DNA of 19,667 nt from DATGMP01 sp035293565 (GTDB lineage: Bacteria; Pseudomonadota; Alphaproteobacteria; BOG-932; Roseiterribacteraceae): positions 1 through 19,667 of the forward strand of contig DATGMP010000077.1 of assembly GCA_035293565.1 (NCBI GenBank), read 5' to 3'. Made by a program: the position numbers and the translations under genes. Numbering within the stretch: the first letter of the stretch is position 1; each line of letters opens with the position of its first letter. Under the pieces are notes generated by a model. The model was not told the origin of the DNA. It saw nothing but the letters and a program-made list of their open reading frames with translations, and did no database searches. Of the stretch, positions 1 through 8,351 are shown piece after piece.

Positions 1-877
1 CCACCGGATGCAGTGCCCTAACTGCACCGCCTGGCTGGTCGAGCACCGCTTCCAGGGCCTGCTCCGCTGTCACCATTGCGACCATGCCGAGCCGATCCCG
101 AAAGCCTGCCCCAACTGCGCGTCCGAGGGCAGTTTCGCGGCCTGCGGCCCCGGCATAGAGCGCATCGCCGATGAGGTCGCCGCGCTCTTTCCCGACGCGC
201 GGACGCTGATGCTCGCGAGCGACACGATCATGCGCGGGCAGGGGGGCGGGGCTGCCTTGCGCGAGGCGATCCGGCAGGTGCGCGACCACGAGATCGACAT
301 CGTGATCGGCACCCAGATCGTCGCCAAGGGCCACCATTTTCCGATGCTGACCTTGGTCGGCGTCGTGGATGCCGATCTGGGGCTAACCGGCGGCGATCTG
401 CGCGCCTCGGAGCGCACCTATCAGCTCCTGCATCAGGTGGGCGGGCGGGCGGGCCGTGCGGACCGGCCAGGCAAGGTGCTGATCCAGACCTACATGCCCG
501 AGCATCGCGTCATGCAGGCGCTGCTCCAGGATGAGCGCGACGCCTTTCTCGCGGTCGAGTCCGACGAGCGCCGCGCCGCCGGCATGCCGCCCTTTGCACG
601 GCTGGCCGCGCTGATTCTTTCAGGGCCCGATGCGGCGGAGGTAGGCGAGGTCTCCCGCGCGCTCGCCCGTACGGCGCCGCGTGGCGAGGGTACCCTCGTG
701 CTCGGCCCCGCGCCGGCCCCGCTCGCCATGCTGCGAGGACTCCATCGCGAGCGTCTGCTCCTCAAGGCCCGCCGCGACGTCCCGGTCCAGAAGCTGCTCG
801 CCGCCTGGCTCTCGCGTGTCGACGTGCCGAAGACCGTAAGGCTTCAGGTCGACATCGACCCGTATAGCTTTTTGTGA
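1..877 (+). CDS. priA: Primosomal replication-restart helicase PriA, C-terminal part (5' end outside window)
   Basis: PriA is a superfamily 2 DNA helicase that recognises stalled forks and reloads the replisome. The reading frame is open from the left edge, so only about the last 291 codons are present. Numbering from the Met at position 8, CxxC pairs at residues 3/6, 21/24 and 34/37 belong to the PriA zinc-binding region; the remaining pair would lie upstream. The second helicase lobe follows, with GTQIVAKGHHFP (101-112), DADLGL and the motif VI-like QVGGRAGR (143-150). The protein ends in DIDPYSFL, a typical PriA terminus. The stop is at 875-877, only 5 nt from the stop of a convergent gene on the other strand, with no visible terminator. 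A second, diverged copy of the last 36 nt lies at 2551-2586, so this 3' end may not be the original one. Confidence 0.95.
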   Translation, partial: HRMQCPNCTAWLVEHRFQGLLRCHHCDHAEPIPKACPNCASEGSFAACGPGIERIADEVAALFPDARTLMLASDTIMRGQGGGAALREAIRQVRDHEIDIVIGTQIVAKGHHFPMLTLVGVVDADLGLTGGDLRASERTYQLLHQVGGRAGRADRPGKVLIQTYMPEHRVMQALLQDERDAFLAVESDERRAAGMPPFARLAALILSGPDAAEVGEVSRALARTAPRGEGTLVLGPAPAPLAMLRGLHRERLLLKARRDVPVQKLLAAWLSRVDVPKTVRLQVDIDPYSFL

Positions 878-882
878 GACGC

Positions 883-1473
883 TTATCGGGTCTCCGCGGC
901 TCGATCGCGAATCATGGTCGCGAACAGCGCAACGAGCCCGGCGCTCGTCCCGCGGAATTCGTTATGAATCTCCTCCAAAACCGGAACCGCCCTCTCTGGC
1001 ATGAGGTCGAGCAGCGAGCCCGCCGCCATGGCGCGGACGTCCGGATGTGGATGGTCGAGAAGATCGGCGAGAGCGGGTCTCCTCTTGGGAGTCATGCTGT
1101 CCAGCATGCGCGGGATCTCATAGACTTTGCCGGTGACCCTATTTCGACCATCCTCGTCTCCGAGCACGTCATAGTGGATGTGCCGCAGCCTGCCTCCCAG
1201 CACGAATGCGCCGAGGAGCTGCTCCACGCGCGCATCGTCGTCGGTCAGCCCGCTGACGTTCATCAGCGTCGACAGCTCATTTTCCTGGGCCGTCATATAG
1301 TCATCAATCTGCTTGCGGATCCGCAAACTGCGCATGAGCAGTTTTTTCACCGCTTCCCTATCATTGGCGCGCGTGGCCGCAGCAATCTCGGGGAGCAAGG
1401 GCTCCAGACTCTGCGCCCACTCTTCGACGGGTGCTTCGTCCTTCGGATCGTATCCGGTTAGCGTTTCGCTCAT
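883..1473 (-). CDS. Probable immunity protein, DUF2019/HEAT-like helical protein
   Basis: This 196-residue protein has no signal peptide or membrane segment and is predicted to be a soluble helical protein. Residues about 130-170 (LADLLDHPHPDVRAMAAG and following, then ERAVPVLEEI) look like one or two HEAT-type helical hairpins. They resemble DUF2019, a family often found as immunity or toxin-neighbour proteins. The N-terminal half (1-120) is acidic and unrecognised. The ATG overlaps the stop of the upstream toxin gene by 4 nt (ATGA), which suggests translational coupling and near-stoichiometric production. The gene converges on priA with 5 nt between the stops. The immunity role is inferred from coupling to the toxin and from the domain type. 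The fold assignment comes from reading the sequence, not from a search. Confidence 0.7.
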   Translation of the reverse strand: MSETLTGYDPKDEAPVEEWAQSLEPLLPEIAAATRANDREAVKKLLMRSLRIRKQIDDYMTAQENELSTLMNVSGLTDDDARVEQLLGAFVLGGRLRHIHYDVLGDEDGRNRVTGKVYEIPRMLDSMTPKRRPALADLLDHPHPDVRAMAAGSLLDLMPERAVPVLEEIHNEFRGTSAGLVALFATMIRDRAAETR

Positions 1474-2468
1474 TTCAGGATTCCCAGATCGCGCATGATC
1501 TTTAGCCCTCCGGCATATTGAACATCGTAAGGTTGCGTTCTCAGCCAGTCTCGGACGGTTTGGCCAGGCTGGATCGAAGGATCGCTGAAATGTTCGGACG
1601 CCTCATCGGAGTAGGCCGAAGTGATTTCCTCGTGAAGGAGCCGCGGCATCCGAATCATGTTTTCTGTGCTGTGCAACTCGCCGGCAGAAATGTTCTTGGC
1701 ATTGGGCCCGCCTTGCTCAACGATGTGATGATAATCCGAGCCGGGCCCGGCGGGCCCGTAATGTTTGCCGACGAAATCTTTCTTGAATGCGTCCGCCGAC
1801 GTGAATGATCTCTCCTCTTCACTGACGCGAAGCTCATCAAGCGCGTGCGGACCGTCCTGGACAAATTCGGCCGCCGCATTCGTATCCTCGGCCAATTCCG
1901 CGAAGTCCTTCACGGTTGCGGCAATCTCGGCCAAGTCGAACGCTTCTCCGGCAATAGGGATGGCGTCTGCGCCGAGACCAGCGATGGCGCGTAATCCTGC
2001 AATGAAAAGTGCCCGAATTCGTCTGCGAGCCACACGCCGGGCGATACGTCGCGCAAGATCTCCAGTGATCTTTCTGCCCGATGCTTGCGTCCTTGAGCGT
2101 CCCGATTCGCTCCCCTCGGGAATGGCGTCCTTCGGCCGGAACTCGCCGCCCTTGTCGGGTTCGGGGCTGCCGCCGGGCCATCGCGGATGCTTGCTCTCGT
2201 CGAAGTCTCCTCGTCGCAATTCAGGCTCAAAATCAAGGTTGAGCTCATGCCCGGATCCGACCAGAACGATCGCTGTGGCCCGGTCCGTCAGTGTCCTTTG
2301 CCTCGCCAGAAAATCTTGTGCGAGGCCGAGCAATTGCTTCAGCCGGCGATCGCCAGAATGCGGATTGTACGACAGAGCCGCTTGGAGTTTCTCAAGATGC
2401 TGATCATGAAGACGAAAATTATATTCGCCACAATGGCCCTCGAAACGACCGAATACGGCTGTTCTCAT
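1470..2468 (-). CDS. Orphan polymorphic toxin with C-terminal SHH/HNH-type nuclease domain
   Basis: The 332-residue protein appears modular. Residues 1-90 are an unrecognised soluble region. Around 94-113 there is a linker of the HPRWPxGSP...GGxFRPKD type, often seen in phage-related and MuF-like toxin proteins. Residues 137-152 are very rich in Arg. Residues 153-185 are hydrophobic and Ala/Gly/Ile-rich, perhaps a membrane-active segment. The C-terminal domain, about 225-332, contains SDYHHIVEQ (244-252), LHSTENMIRMP (265-275) and H279. This is the HH...N...H pattern of the HNH/Endo VII toxin superfamily (Tox-SHH-like), followed by GQTVRDWLRTQPYDVQY. The predicted activity is a metal-dependent nuclease. 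There is no signal peptide and no secretion gene nearby, so the delivery route is unknown. The ATG at 2468 has an AAGGGG ribosome binding site at 2476-2481, spaced 7 nt. Confidence 0.75.
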   Translation of the reverse strand: MRTAVFGRFEGHCGEYNFRLHDQHLEKLQAALSYNPHSGDRRLKQLLGLAQDFLARQRTLTDRATAIVLVGSGHELNLDFEPELRRGDFDESKHPRWPGGSPEPDKGGEFRPKDAIPEGSESGRSRTQASGRKITGDLARRIARRVARRRIRALFIAGLRAIAGLGADAIPIAGEAFDLAEIAATVKDFAELAEDTNAAAEFVQDGPHALDELRVSEEERSFTSADAFKKDFVGKHYGPAGPGSDYHHIVEQGGPNAKNISAGELHSTENMIRMPRLLHEEITSAYSDEASEHFSDPSIQPGQTVRDWLRTQPYDVQYAGGLKIMRDLGILK

Positions 2469-2479
2469 TCAGTATCCCC

Positions 2480-2507
2480 TTGTCAGGTCCGCTCGAACGG
2501 ATATAGA
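2480..2507 (+). promoter_or_regulatory. Possible divergent promoter toward the thioesterase genes
   Basis: On the plus strand, TTGTCA (2480-2485) and TATAGA (2502-2507) are separated by 16 nt. The -10 element overlaps the -10 of the opposing toxin promoter. If real, it would drive the thioesterase pair starting at 2594, which lost direct read-through from priA when the module arrived. The match is moderate and this remains a hypothesis. Confidence 0.3.
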
Positions 2508-2528
2508 ACAAATGGAACAATTAGTCAA
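2500..2528 (-). promoter_or_regulatory. Sigma-70-type promoter of the toxin/immunity operon
   Basis: Read on the minus strand, TTGACT (2528-2523) is followed after exactly 17 nt by TATATC (2505-2500). The predicted transcription start is about 25 nt upstream of the toxin ATG. The stretch is strikingly AT-rich for this chromosome: 26 of the 60 bases in 2481-2540 are G or C by hand count. It is a textbook spacing match, but only by inspection. Confidence 0.6.
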
Positions 2529-2541
2529 CACGAAATCGTGT
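2528..2541. promoter_or_regulatory. 14-bp perfect palindrome abutting the toxin -35 box (candidate operator)
   Basis: The sequence acacgaaatcgtgt is perfectly self-complementary apart from its central AA. It overlaps the last base of the TTGACT -35 element of the toxin promoter. This is a natural position for a repressor or activator site. It also lies exactly at the border between module DNA and the priA tail remnant, so it could alternatively relate to the insertion event. Confidence 0.35.
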
Positions 2542-2586
2542 GCAGTTCCCCTTCAGATCGACATCGACCCTTATAGTTTCCTATAG
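2542..2586 (+). pseudogene. Relic of a second priA 3' end (insertion scar)
   Basis: Positions 2551-2586 read, in one frame, LQIDIDPYSFL followed by TAG. The live priA end at 842-877 reads LQVDIDPYSFL followed by TGA. By hand alignment 28 of 36 nt are identical, including the shared 13-mer tcgacatcgaccc (849-861 and 2558-2570). Of the 11 codons, 6 are identical, 4 differ silently and 1 is Val/Ile, so both copies diverged as coding DNA. The similarity fades upstream of about 2545. The TAG and the next bases form the GGGAG ribosome binding site of the thioesterase gene at 2594, which may explain why this scrap was retained. It is best explained as the original priA terminus left behind when the toxin module arrived with its own priA end. 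Confidence 0.8.
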
Positions 2587-2593
2587 GGAGCCG

Positions 2594-3100
2594 ATGCCTG
2601 CGCCCGTTCTCGAAGCCACGATCGCCTGGGGCGATCCCAAGATCATCTATGCCAATCGCGACCGGATAGACTTGCTCGAGCTCTTTCGGGCGATGATGCG
2701 GGGTGAGTTGCCGCACGAGCCCGCGATGGCAATGCTGGGTGTGCGGCTGCTCTCGGTCGAGCGGGGTGAGGTGGTCATGGCCCTCGAGCCGGGGCCGGAG
2801 CATTGCGATCATCATGGACGGGTGCATGGCGGGATTCTGGCTGCGATCGCCGACACGGCCGCCGGCTACGCCATCCATACGAAGCTGGCGCTGGGCTGGA
2901 CCGCGGCGACGCTCGAGCTGCACCAGGGATTCGTTCAGCCGGTGACGCTCGAATCGGGTCGGCTCACCTGCATCGGCCGGGTGACGCATCTCGGCCGGCG
3001 GACGGCAGTCGCGGAGGCGGATATCACGGATGCCAAAGGCGAATTGTGCGCGCGGATGGGAACGACCATGATCGTCCGGCCACCGAAAGAGGGCTCATAG
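2594..3100 (+). CDS. PaaI-family hotdog-fold thioesterase (copy 1)
   Basis: This 168-residue cytoplasmic protein of the 4HBT/PaaI type would hydrolyse an acyl-CoA thioester; the substrate is unknown. The core motif VHGGILAAIADTAAG spans residues 77-91, with the HGG loop at 78-80 and the likely catalytic acid D87. The Asn usually six residues before the HGG His is Asp here (D72), which is unusual. The ATG at 2594 was chosen because GGGAG (2586-2590) precedes it closely. A longer in-frame start at 2540 would add residues encoded by the priA relic. The next gene is a clear paralogue 12 nt downstream, so the two are probably co-transcribed. Before the module arrived the gene probably followed priA by about 7 nt. 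Confidence 0.85.
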   Translation: MPAPVLEATIAWGDPKIIYANRDRIDLLELFRAMMRGELPHEPAMAMLGVRLLSVERGEVVMALEPGPEHCDHHGRVHGGILAAIADTAAGYAIHTKLALGWTAATLELHQGFVQPVTLESGRLTCIGRVTHLGRRTAVAEADITDAKGELCARMGTTMIVRPPKEGS

Positions 3101-3112
3101 AAGAGGGAAGAA

Positions 3113-3622
3113 ATGCCAGACAGCGTGGTCCATGACCGTCGCCTTACGATTGAATGGGCCGATCCGGCTATCCTGCAGGGGGTCGAAAAGCGCCTGCCGT
3201 GGATCGACATCTTGCGCCGGATGGTGTCCGGCGAGCTACCTGTTCCACCCTCCTTTCGCCTGCAGGGCTTCGTGCCGATCGCGGCCGAGCCGGGCGAGGT
3301 GACCTTCGCGCTCGATCCGTCCGAGCAGCATTACAATCTCATCAGCTGTGTCCATGGCGGCATATTGAGCGCGCTCTGCGATACGGCGGCAGGACTGGCG
3401 GTGCATTCCAAGCTGCCCTTCGGCATGACCTGCACGTCCCTCGAGCTGCATATCAACTTCATCCGGCCTGTCACGACGGAAAGCGGCCGCGCCACCTGCG
3501 TCGGCCGTGTGATCCATCTGGGCCGGTCGACCGCCACGGCGGAGGCGCGGGTCACCGATGCCCATGGCCGCCTCTGCGCTCATATGGGCACCACGTTGCT
3601 GGTGATGCCGATCAAGGGCTGA
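3113..3622 (+). CDS. PaaI-family hotdog-fold thioesterase (copy 2, tandem paralogue)
   Basis: This 169-residue protein is homologous along its whole length to the preceding gene. Both have an N-terminal (E/A)WxDP segment, a GELP turn, the VHGGILSALCDTAAG core (residues 80-94), and a C-terminal GRVIHLGR plus HMGTTLLV. The HGG is at 81-83 and the probable acid is D90. Unlike copy 1 it keeps the family Asn (N75) before the HGG loop but has Ser where Gly is common. A strong purine-rich site (agagggaag) precedes the ATG. Hotdog thioesterases work as dimers or tetramers, so the two products could form hetero-oligomers or differ in substrate; both ideas are inference. A 242-bp gap separates it from atpH. 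Confidence 0.85.
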   Translation: MPDSVVHDRRLTIEWADPAILQGVEKRLPWIDILRRMVSGELPVPPSFRLQGFVPIAAEPGEVTFALDPSEQHYNLISCVHGGILSALCDTAAGLAVHSKLPFGMTCTSLELHINFIRPVTTESGRATCVGRVIHLGRSTATAEARVTDAHGRLCAHMGTTLLVMPIKG

Positions 3623-3864
3623 TTGGAGCCACCCGCAGGCCGGGCGCATTAGCTCTTTTAGGCCGGCGCTGCTTATTCCTGCGCCAAACTGCCCCGTCGG
3701 GGGCTGGGGCTCCTTATTGCACCCGTCTTCGTCCTGGTGTAACAGGCTCGCGGCTCCGGCCCGGACAAGCGTCCGGCTGGCCGCTAAGCATGTCTCGGAC
3801 GTGTCGTCGCGCCGGGTCAGCAATCCGACCAACCGGGAATTCAGCAAGCCGGGAACTCAGTAGA
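3623..3864 (+). promoter_or_regulatory. Leader region of the F1-ATPase operon
   Basis: No gene is evident. Two perfect short hairpins are present: GCCCC-GTCG-GGGGC at 3691-3704, without a T-tract, and CCGGAC-AAGC-GTCCGG at 3761-3776. A weak promoter-like pair is TTGCAC (3717-3722) with TGTAAC (3738-3743), spaced only 15 nt. The length and position suit an operon promoter and leader, but no single element is convincing. Confidence 0.35.
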
Positions 3865-4422
3865 GTGGCAGGACCAAGCAACGCATCGCCGATCATCGCC
3901 GAGCGCTACGCGGCGGCACTGTTCGAGCTCGCCGACCAGAGCCATGCGCTGGATCAGATCGCGCAGAATCTGGAGACATTGAAGCGCATGCTGTCGGAAA
4001 GCGCCGAGCTCCGCGCGGCGCTCCGCAACCCGCTCTTCGACAGCGGCCAGCAAGGGGCCGCGATCACCGAGATCGCCAAGCAGGCCGGACTACAGCCGCT
4101 GGTCATTAAATTCTTGGGGGTTTTGGCCCGCAACCGTCGCCTTTTTGCGCTCGATGCGATCGTCGACGCCTTCCTGGCCGAGCTGGCCCGCCGTCGCGGC
4201 GAGCTCACGGTCGATGTGGGTTCGGCCCATCCTCTGACGCCCGAGCAGACGGCGCGCCTCGCCGAGAAGCTCAACCAAACTCTTGCCGCCAAAGTCCGGA
4301 TCAACACGAAGGTGGATCCGAGCCTCCTGGGCGGCCTCGTGGTCAAGATCGGCTCGAAGCTGATCGACAGTTCGATCCGCACCAAGCTCCTGGGGCTTGA
4401 GCGGATGATGAAGGGAGCCTGA
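3865..4422 (+). CDS. atpH: ATP synthase F1 subunit delta
   Basis: The delta subunit (OSCP homologue) links the top of the F1 alpha/beta hexamer to the peripheral stalk. Starting at GTG 3865 gives 185 residues, the normal family length. The N-terminal helical domain begins IIAERYAAALFELADQ. The C-terminal part contains LTPEQTARLAEKL and the conserved VDPSLLGGLVVKIGSKLIDSSI segment. The GTG start is preferred over an in-frame ATG at 3790, which would add 25 atypical residues; GGGA lies about 10 nt before the GTG. It is the first gene of atpHAGDC, with atpA starting 4 nt after its stop, so translation is probably coupled. Confidence 0.95.
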   Translation: MAGPSNASPIIAERYAAALFELADQSHALDQIAQNLETLKRMLSESAELRAALRNPLFDSGQQGAAITEIAKQAGLQPLVIKFLGVLARNRRLFALDAIVDAFLAELARRRGELTVDVGSAHPLTPEQTARLAEKLNQTLAAKVRINTKVDPSLLGGLVVKIGSKLIDSSIRTKLLGLERMMKGA

Positions 4423-4426
4423 AGAC

Positions 4427-5956
4427 ATGGATATCCGCCCGGCCGAGATCGCCGCCATCCTCAAGCAGCAGATCGAGAATTTCGGCACCGAAGCCGCCGT
4501 CTCCGAAGTCGGCCAGGTGCTCTCGGTCGGCGACGGCGTGGCCCGCGTCTATGGCCTCGACAATGTCGAGGCCGGTGAAATGGTTGAGTTCCCCGGCGGC
4601 ATCCGGGGCATGGCGCTGAACCTCGAGACCGACAATGTCGGCGTGGTCATTTTCGGCGACGACAGCGGCATCAAGGAAGGCGACACCGTCAAGCGCACCA
4701 ACGCCATCGTCGAGGTGCCGGTCGGCAAGGAGCTATTGGGCCGCGTGGTCGACGCGCTCGGTAATCCGATCGACGGCAAGGGCCCGATCAACGCCACGCG
4801 CCGCGCCCGCGTCGACGTCAAGGCGCCCGGCATCGTGCCGCGCCGCTCGGTGCACGAGCCGATGCAGACCGGACTGAAGGCGATCGACTCGCTGGTGCCG
4901 ATCGGACGCGGCCAGCGCGAGCTCATCATCGGCGACCGCCAGACTGGTAAGACGGCGGTTGCGCTGGACACGATCCTCAACCAGCGCGCCGTCAACCAAT
5001 CTGGCGACGAATCGAAGAAGCTCTATTGCGTCTATGTCGCCGTCGGGCAGAAGCGCTCCACCGTCGCGAATCTGGTCCGCACGCTCGAGGAATACGGCGC
5101 GCTCGAATATTCGATCGTGGTCGCGGCGACCGCCTCCGAGCCCGCGCCGCTGCAGTTCCTGGCGCCCTATGCGGGCTGCGCGATGGGCGAGTTCTTCCGC
5201 GACAACGGCATGCATGCGCTGATCGTCTATGACGATCTCTCCAAGCAGGCCGTCGCCTATCGCCAGATGTCGCTGCTGCTGCGTCGTCCTCCCGGGCGCG
5301 AGGCCTATCCGGGCGACGTCTTCTATCTCCATTCGCGCTTGCTCGAGCGCGCGGCCAAGATGAACGAGGCGCACGGCTCCGGCTCGCTGACCGCGCTGCC
5401 GATCATCGAAACCCAAGCGGGCGACGTCTCGGCCTACATCCCGACGAACGTAATCTCGATCACCGACGGCCAGATCTTCCTCGAGACCACGCTCTTCTTC
5501 AAAGGCGTGCGTCCCGCGATCAATGTCGGCATCTCGGTCTCGCGAGTCGGCTCGGCCGCGCAGATCAAGGCGATGAAGCAGGTCGCCGGCCGCATCAAGC
5601 TGGATCTCGCGCAGTTCCGCGAGATGGAGGCCTTCGCGCAGTTCGCTTCCGACCTCGACGCCGCGACCCAGAAGATGCTGGCGCGCGGCTATCGGCTGAC
5701 GGAGATCCTGAAGCAGCCGCAATTCGCGCCCTATCCGGTCGAAGAGCAGGTCATCTCGATCTTCGCGGGGACTCGCGGCTATCTGGACAATATCGCCGTC
5801 GGCGATGTGATCCGGTTCGAGCGCGAGCTTCTCTCGCTGGTTCGCTCCAAGCATGCCGACATCTTGGAGTCGATCCGAACCGACAAGGAGCTCAAGAAGG
5901 AGACCGAGGCAAAGCTGACCGAGGTCCTCGAGCACTTCGTCAAAGTCTTCGCCTGA
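4427..5956 (+). CDS. atpA: ATP synthase F1 subunit alpha
   Basis: The alpha subunit forms the non-catalytic nucleotide sites of the F1 hexamer. The 509-residue length is standard. The Walker A GDRQTGKT is at residues 169-176. Downstream are the Walker B region ALIVYDDLSKQA, the LLRRPPGREAYPGDVFYLHS segment, and GISVSRVGSAAQ, which supplies the arginine finger to the neighbouring beta subunit. It follows atpH by 4 nt and has a purine-rich site (gggagcctgaag) before the ATG. Everything looks intact and ordinary for the family. Confidence 0.98.
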   Translation: MDIRPAEIAAILKQQIENFGTEAAVSEVGQVLSVGDGVARVYGLDNVEAGEMVEFPGGIRGMALNLETDNVGVVIFGDDSGIKEGDTVKRTNAIVEVPVGKELLGRVVDALGNPIDGKGPINATRRARVDVKAPGIVPRRSVHEPMQTGLKAIDSLVPIGRGQRELIIGDRQTGKTAVALDTILNQRAVNQSGDESKKLYCVYVAVGQKRSTVANLVRTLEEYGALEYSIVVAATASEPAPLQFLAPYAGCAMGEFFRDNGMHALIVYDDLSKQAVAYRQMSLLLRRPPGREAYPGDVFYLHSRLLERAAKMNEAHGSGSLTALPIIETQAGDVSAYIPTNVISITDGQIFLETTLFFKGVRPAINVGISVSRVGSAAQIKAMKQVAGRIKLDLAQFREMEAFAQFASDLDAATQKMLARGYRLTEILKQPQFAPYPVEEQVISIFAGTRGYLDNIAVGDVIRFERELLSLVRSKHADILESIRTDKELKKETEAKLTEVLEHFVKVFA

Positions 5957-5978
5957 AGCCGGACGGTCATAGCCGGAA

Positions 5979-6866
5979 ATGCCCAGCCTCAAGGACCTGC
6001 GCAACCGCATAACGAGCGTGCGGAGCATGCGCAAGATCACCTCGGCCATGAAGATGGTCGCGGCCTCCAAGCTGCGCCGCGCCCAGGAGCAGGCCCAGGT
6101 CGCCCAGCCCTATGCCGAACGGATGGCGGGAATGCTCGTCCGCCTCGCGGCGAATTATGTTCCCACTACCAGCAGCCCGAAGATGCTGACCGGGACGGGA
6201 TCGGACCGAACGCATCTCGTGGTCGTCGTGACCTCGGACCGCGGGCTGGCCGGCGGCTTCAATGCGAACGTGGTGCGCGAGGCGCGGCGCTTGATCCGGC
6301 AGCTGCTCGAAGAGGGCAAGCAGGTCAAGATCATGAATGTCGGCCGCAAGGGGCGGGACCTCTTGAAGCGCGACAATGCCGATCGCCAGGTGAAAAGCTT
6401 CGAGGGCATCGGCCGCAAGCTGCTGTCCTTCGCTGAGGCCGAAGAGGTCGGCAGGGCCATCGTCCACATGTACGACGCCGGCGAGTTCGACGTCTGCACC
6501 ATCGTCTATAATCGCTTCAAGTCAGTCGTCTCGCAGGTACCCACCCGCCGGCAGGTCATCCCGTTCGCGCTGCCCGAAGGCGCGGCTTCGGCCGCGACGA
6601 ATGAGCCGCGCGCGATCTACGAGTTCGAGCCGTCGGAAGACGAGATCCTGGCCGAGCTGCTGCCGCGCAATTTCGCGATCCAGATCTTCGGCGCTCTGCT
6701 CGACAGCGCGGCCGGCGAGCAGGCTGCGCGCATGACGGCGATGGACAACGCTTCGCGCAATGCCGAGGACATGACCAAGCGCCTGACGCTCAACTACAAC
6801 CGCGCGCGCCAGGCCTACATCACCAAGGAACTGATCGAAATCGTGTCGGGCGCCGAGGCGCTCTGA
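5979..6866 (+). CDS. atpG: ATP synthase F1 subunit gamma
   Basis: The gamma subunit is the central rotating shaft that couples proton flow to catalysis. The 295-residue protein begins MPSLKDLRNRITSVRSMRKI, the standard N-terminal helix. It ends with MDNASRNAEDM and LTLNYNRARQAYITKELIEI, the C-terminal helix of the coiled-coil shaft. The middle contains SDRGLAGGFN, a conserved gamma motif. It lies 22 nt after atpA and 27 nt before atpD. The ribosome binding site (ccgga) is weak, which is common within this operon. Confidence 0.97.
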   Translation: MPSLKDLRNRITSVRSMRKITSAMKMVAASKLRRAQEQAQVAQPYAERMAGMLVRLAANYVPTTSSPKMLTGTGSDRTHLVVVVTSDRGLAGGFNANVVREARRLIRQLLEEGKQVKIMNVGRKGRDLLKRDNADRQVKSFEGIGRKLLSFAEAEEVGRAIVHMYDAGEFDVCTIVYNRFKSVVSQVPTRRQVIPFALPEGAASAATNEPRAIYEFEPSEDEILAELLPRNFAIQIFGALLDSAAGEQAARMTAMDNASRNAEDMTKRLTLNYNRARQAYITKELIEIVSGAEAL

Positions 6867-6893
6867 CCAGAATCGAGAGAAGAGAGAACGAGC

Positions 6894-8315
<1,422 letters not shown>

Positions 8316-8326
8316 GCAGGGCTGCT

Positions 8327-8351
8327 TGAAACTGTGATCTAAATGGTTTCA
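8327..8351 (+). other. Hairpin in the atpD-atpC intercistronic gap
   Basis: UGAAACUGU (8327-8335) can pair with AUGGUUUCA (8343-8351), giving a 9-bp stem including two G-U pairs around a 7-nt loop. There is no following U-tract, so it does not look like a terminator. It could act in mRNA processing or stability and so in setting beta-to-epsilon ratios. It was found by inspection only. Confidence 0.35.

Noticed and set aside
842..2586. Classical transposon or integron insertion in priA
   Set aside because: There is no transposase, integrase, inverted terminal repeats or short exact target duplication. The repeated ends are diverged coding sequence, so homologous replacement or a 3'-end-restoring event fits better.
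2540..2593. Longer start for the first thioesterase
   Set aside because: The added residues come from the priA relic read in another frame. The ATG at 2594 has a good GGGAG site and aligns with the N-terminus of the tandem paralogue.
3154..3864. Upstream extension of the atpH reading frame overlapping the second thioesterase
   Set aside because: The extension is out of frame with the clear thioesterase gene and has Arg/Ala-rich noise composition. AtpH has normal length from GTG 3865.
4733..6070. A 445-codon open frame antisense to atpA
   Set aside because: It lies wholly opposite a perfectly conserved atpA. Its translation is compositionally biased (Asp/Arg/Leu/His) as expected from the shadow of high-GC codons, and it has no recognisable domain.
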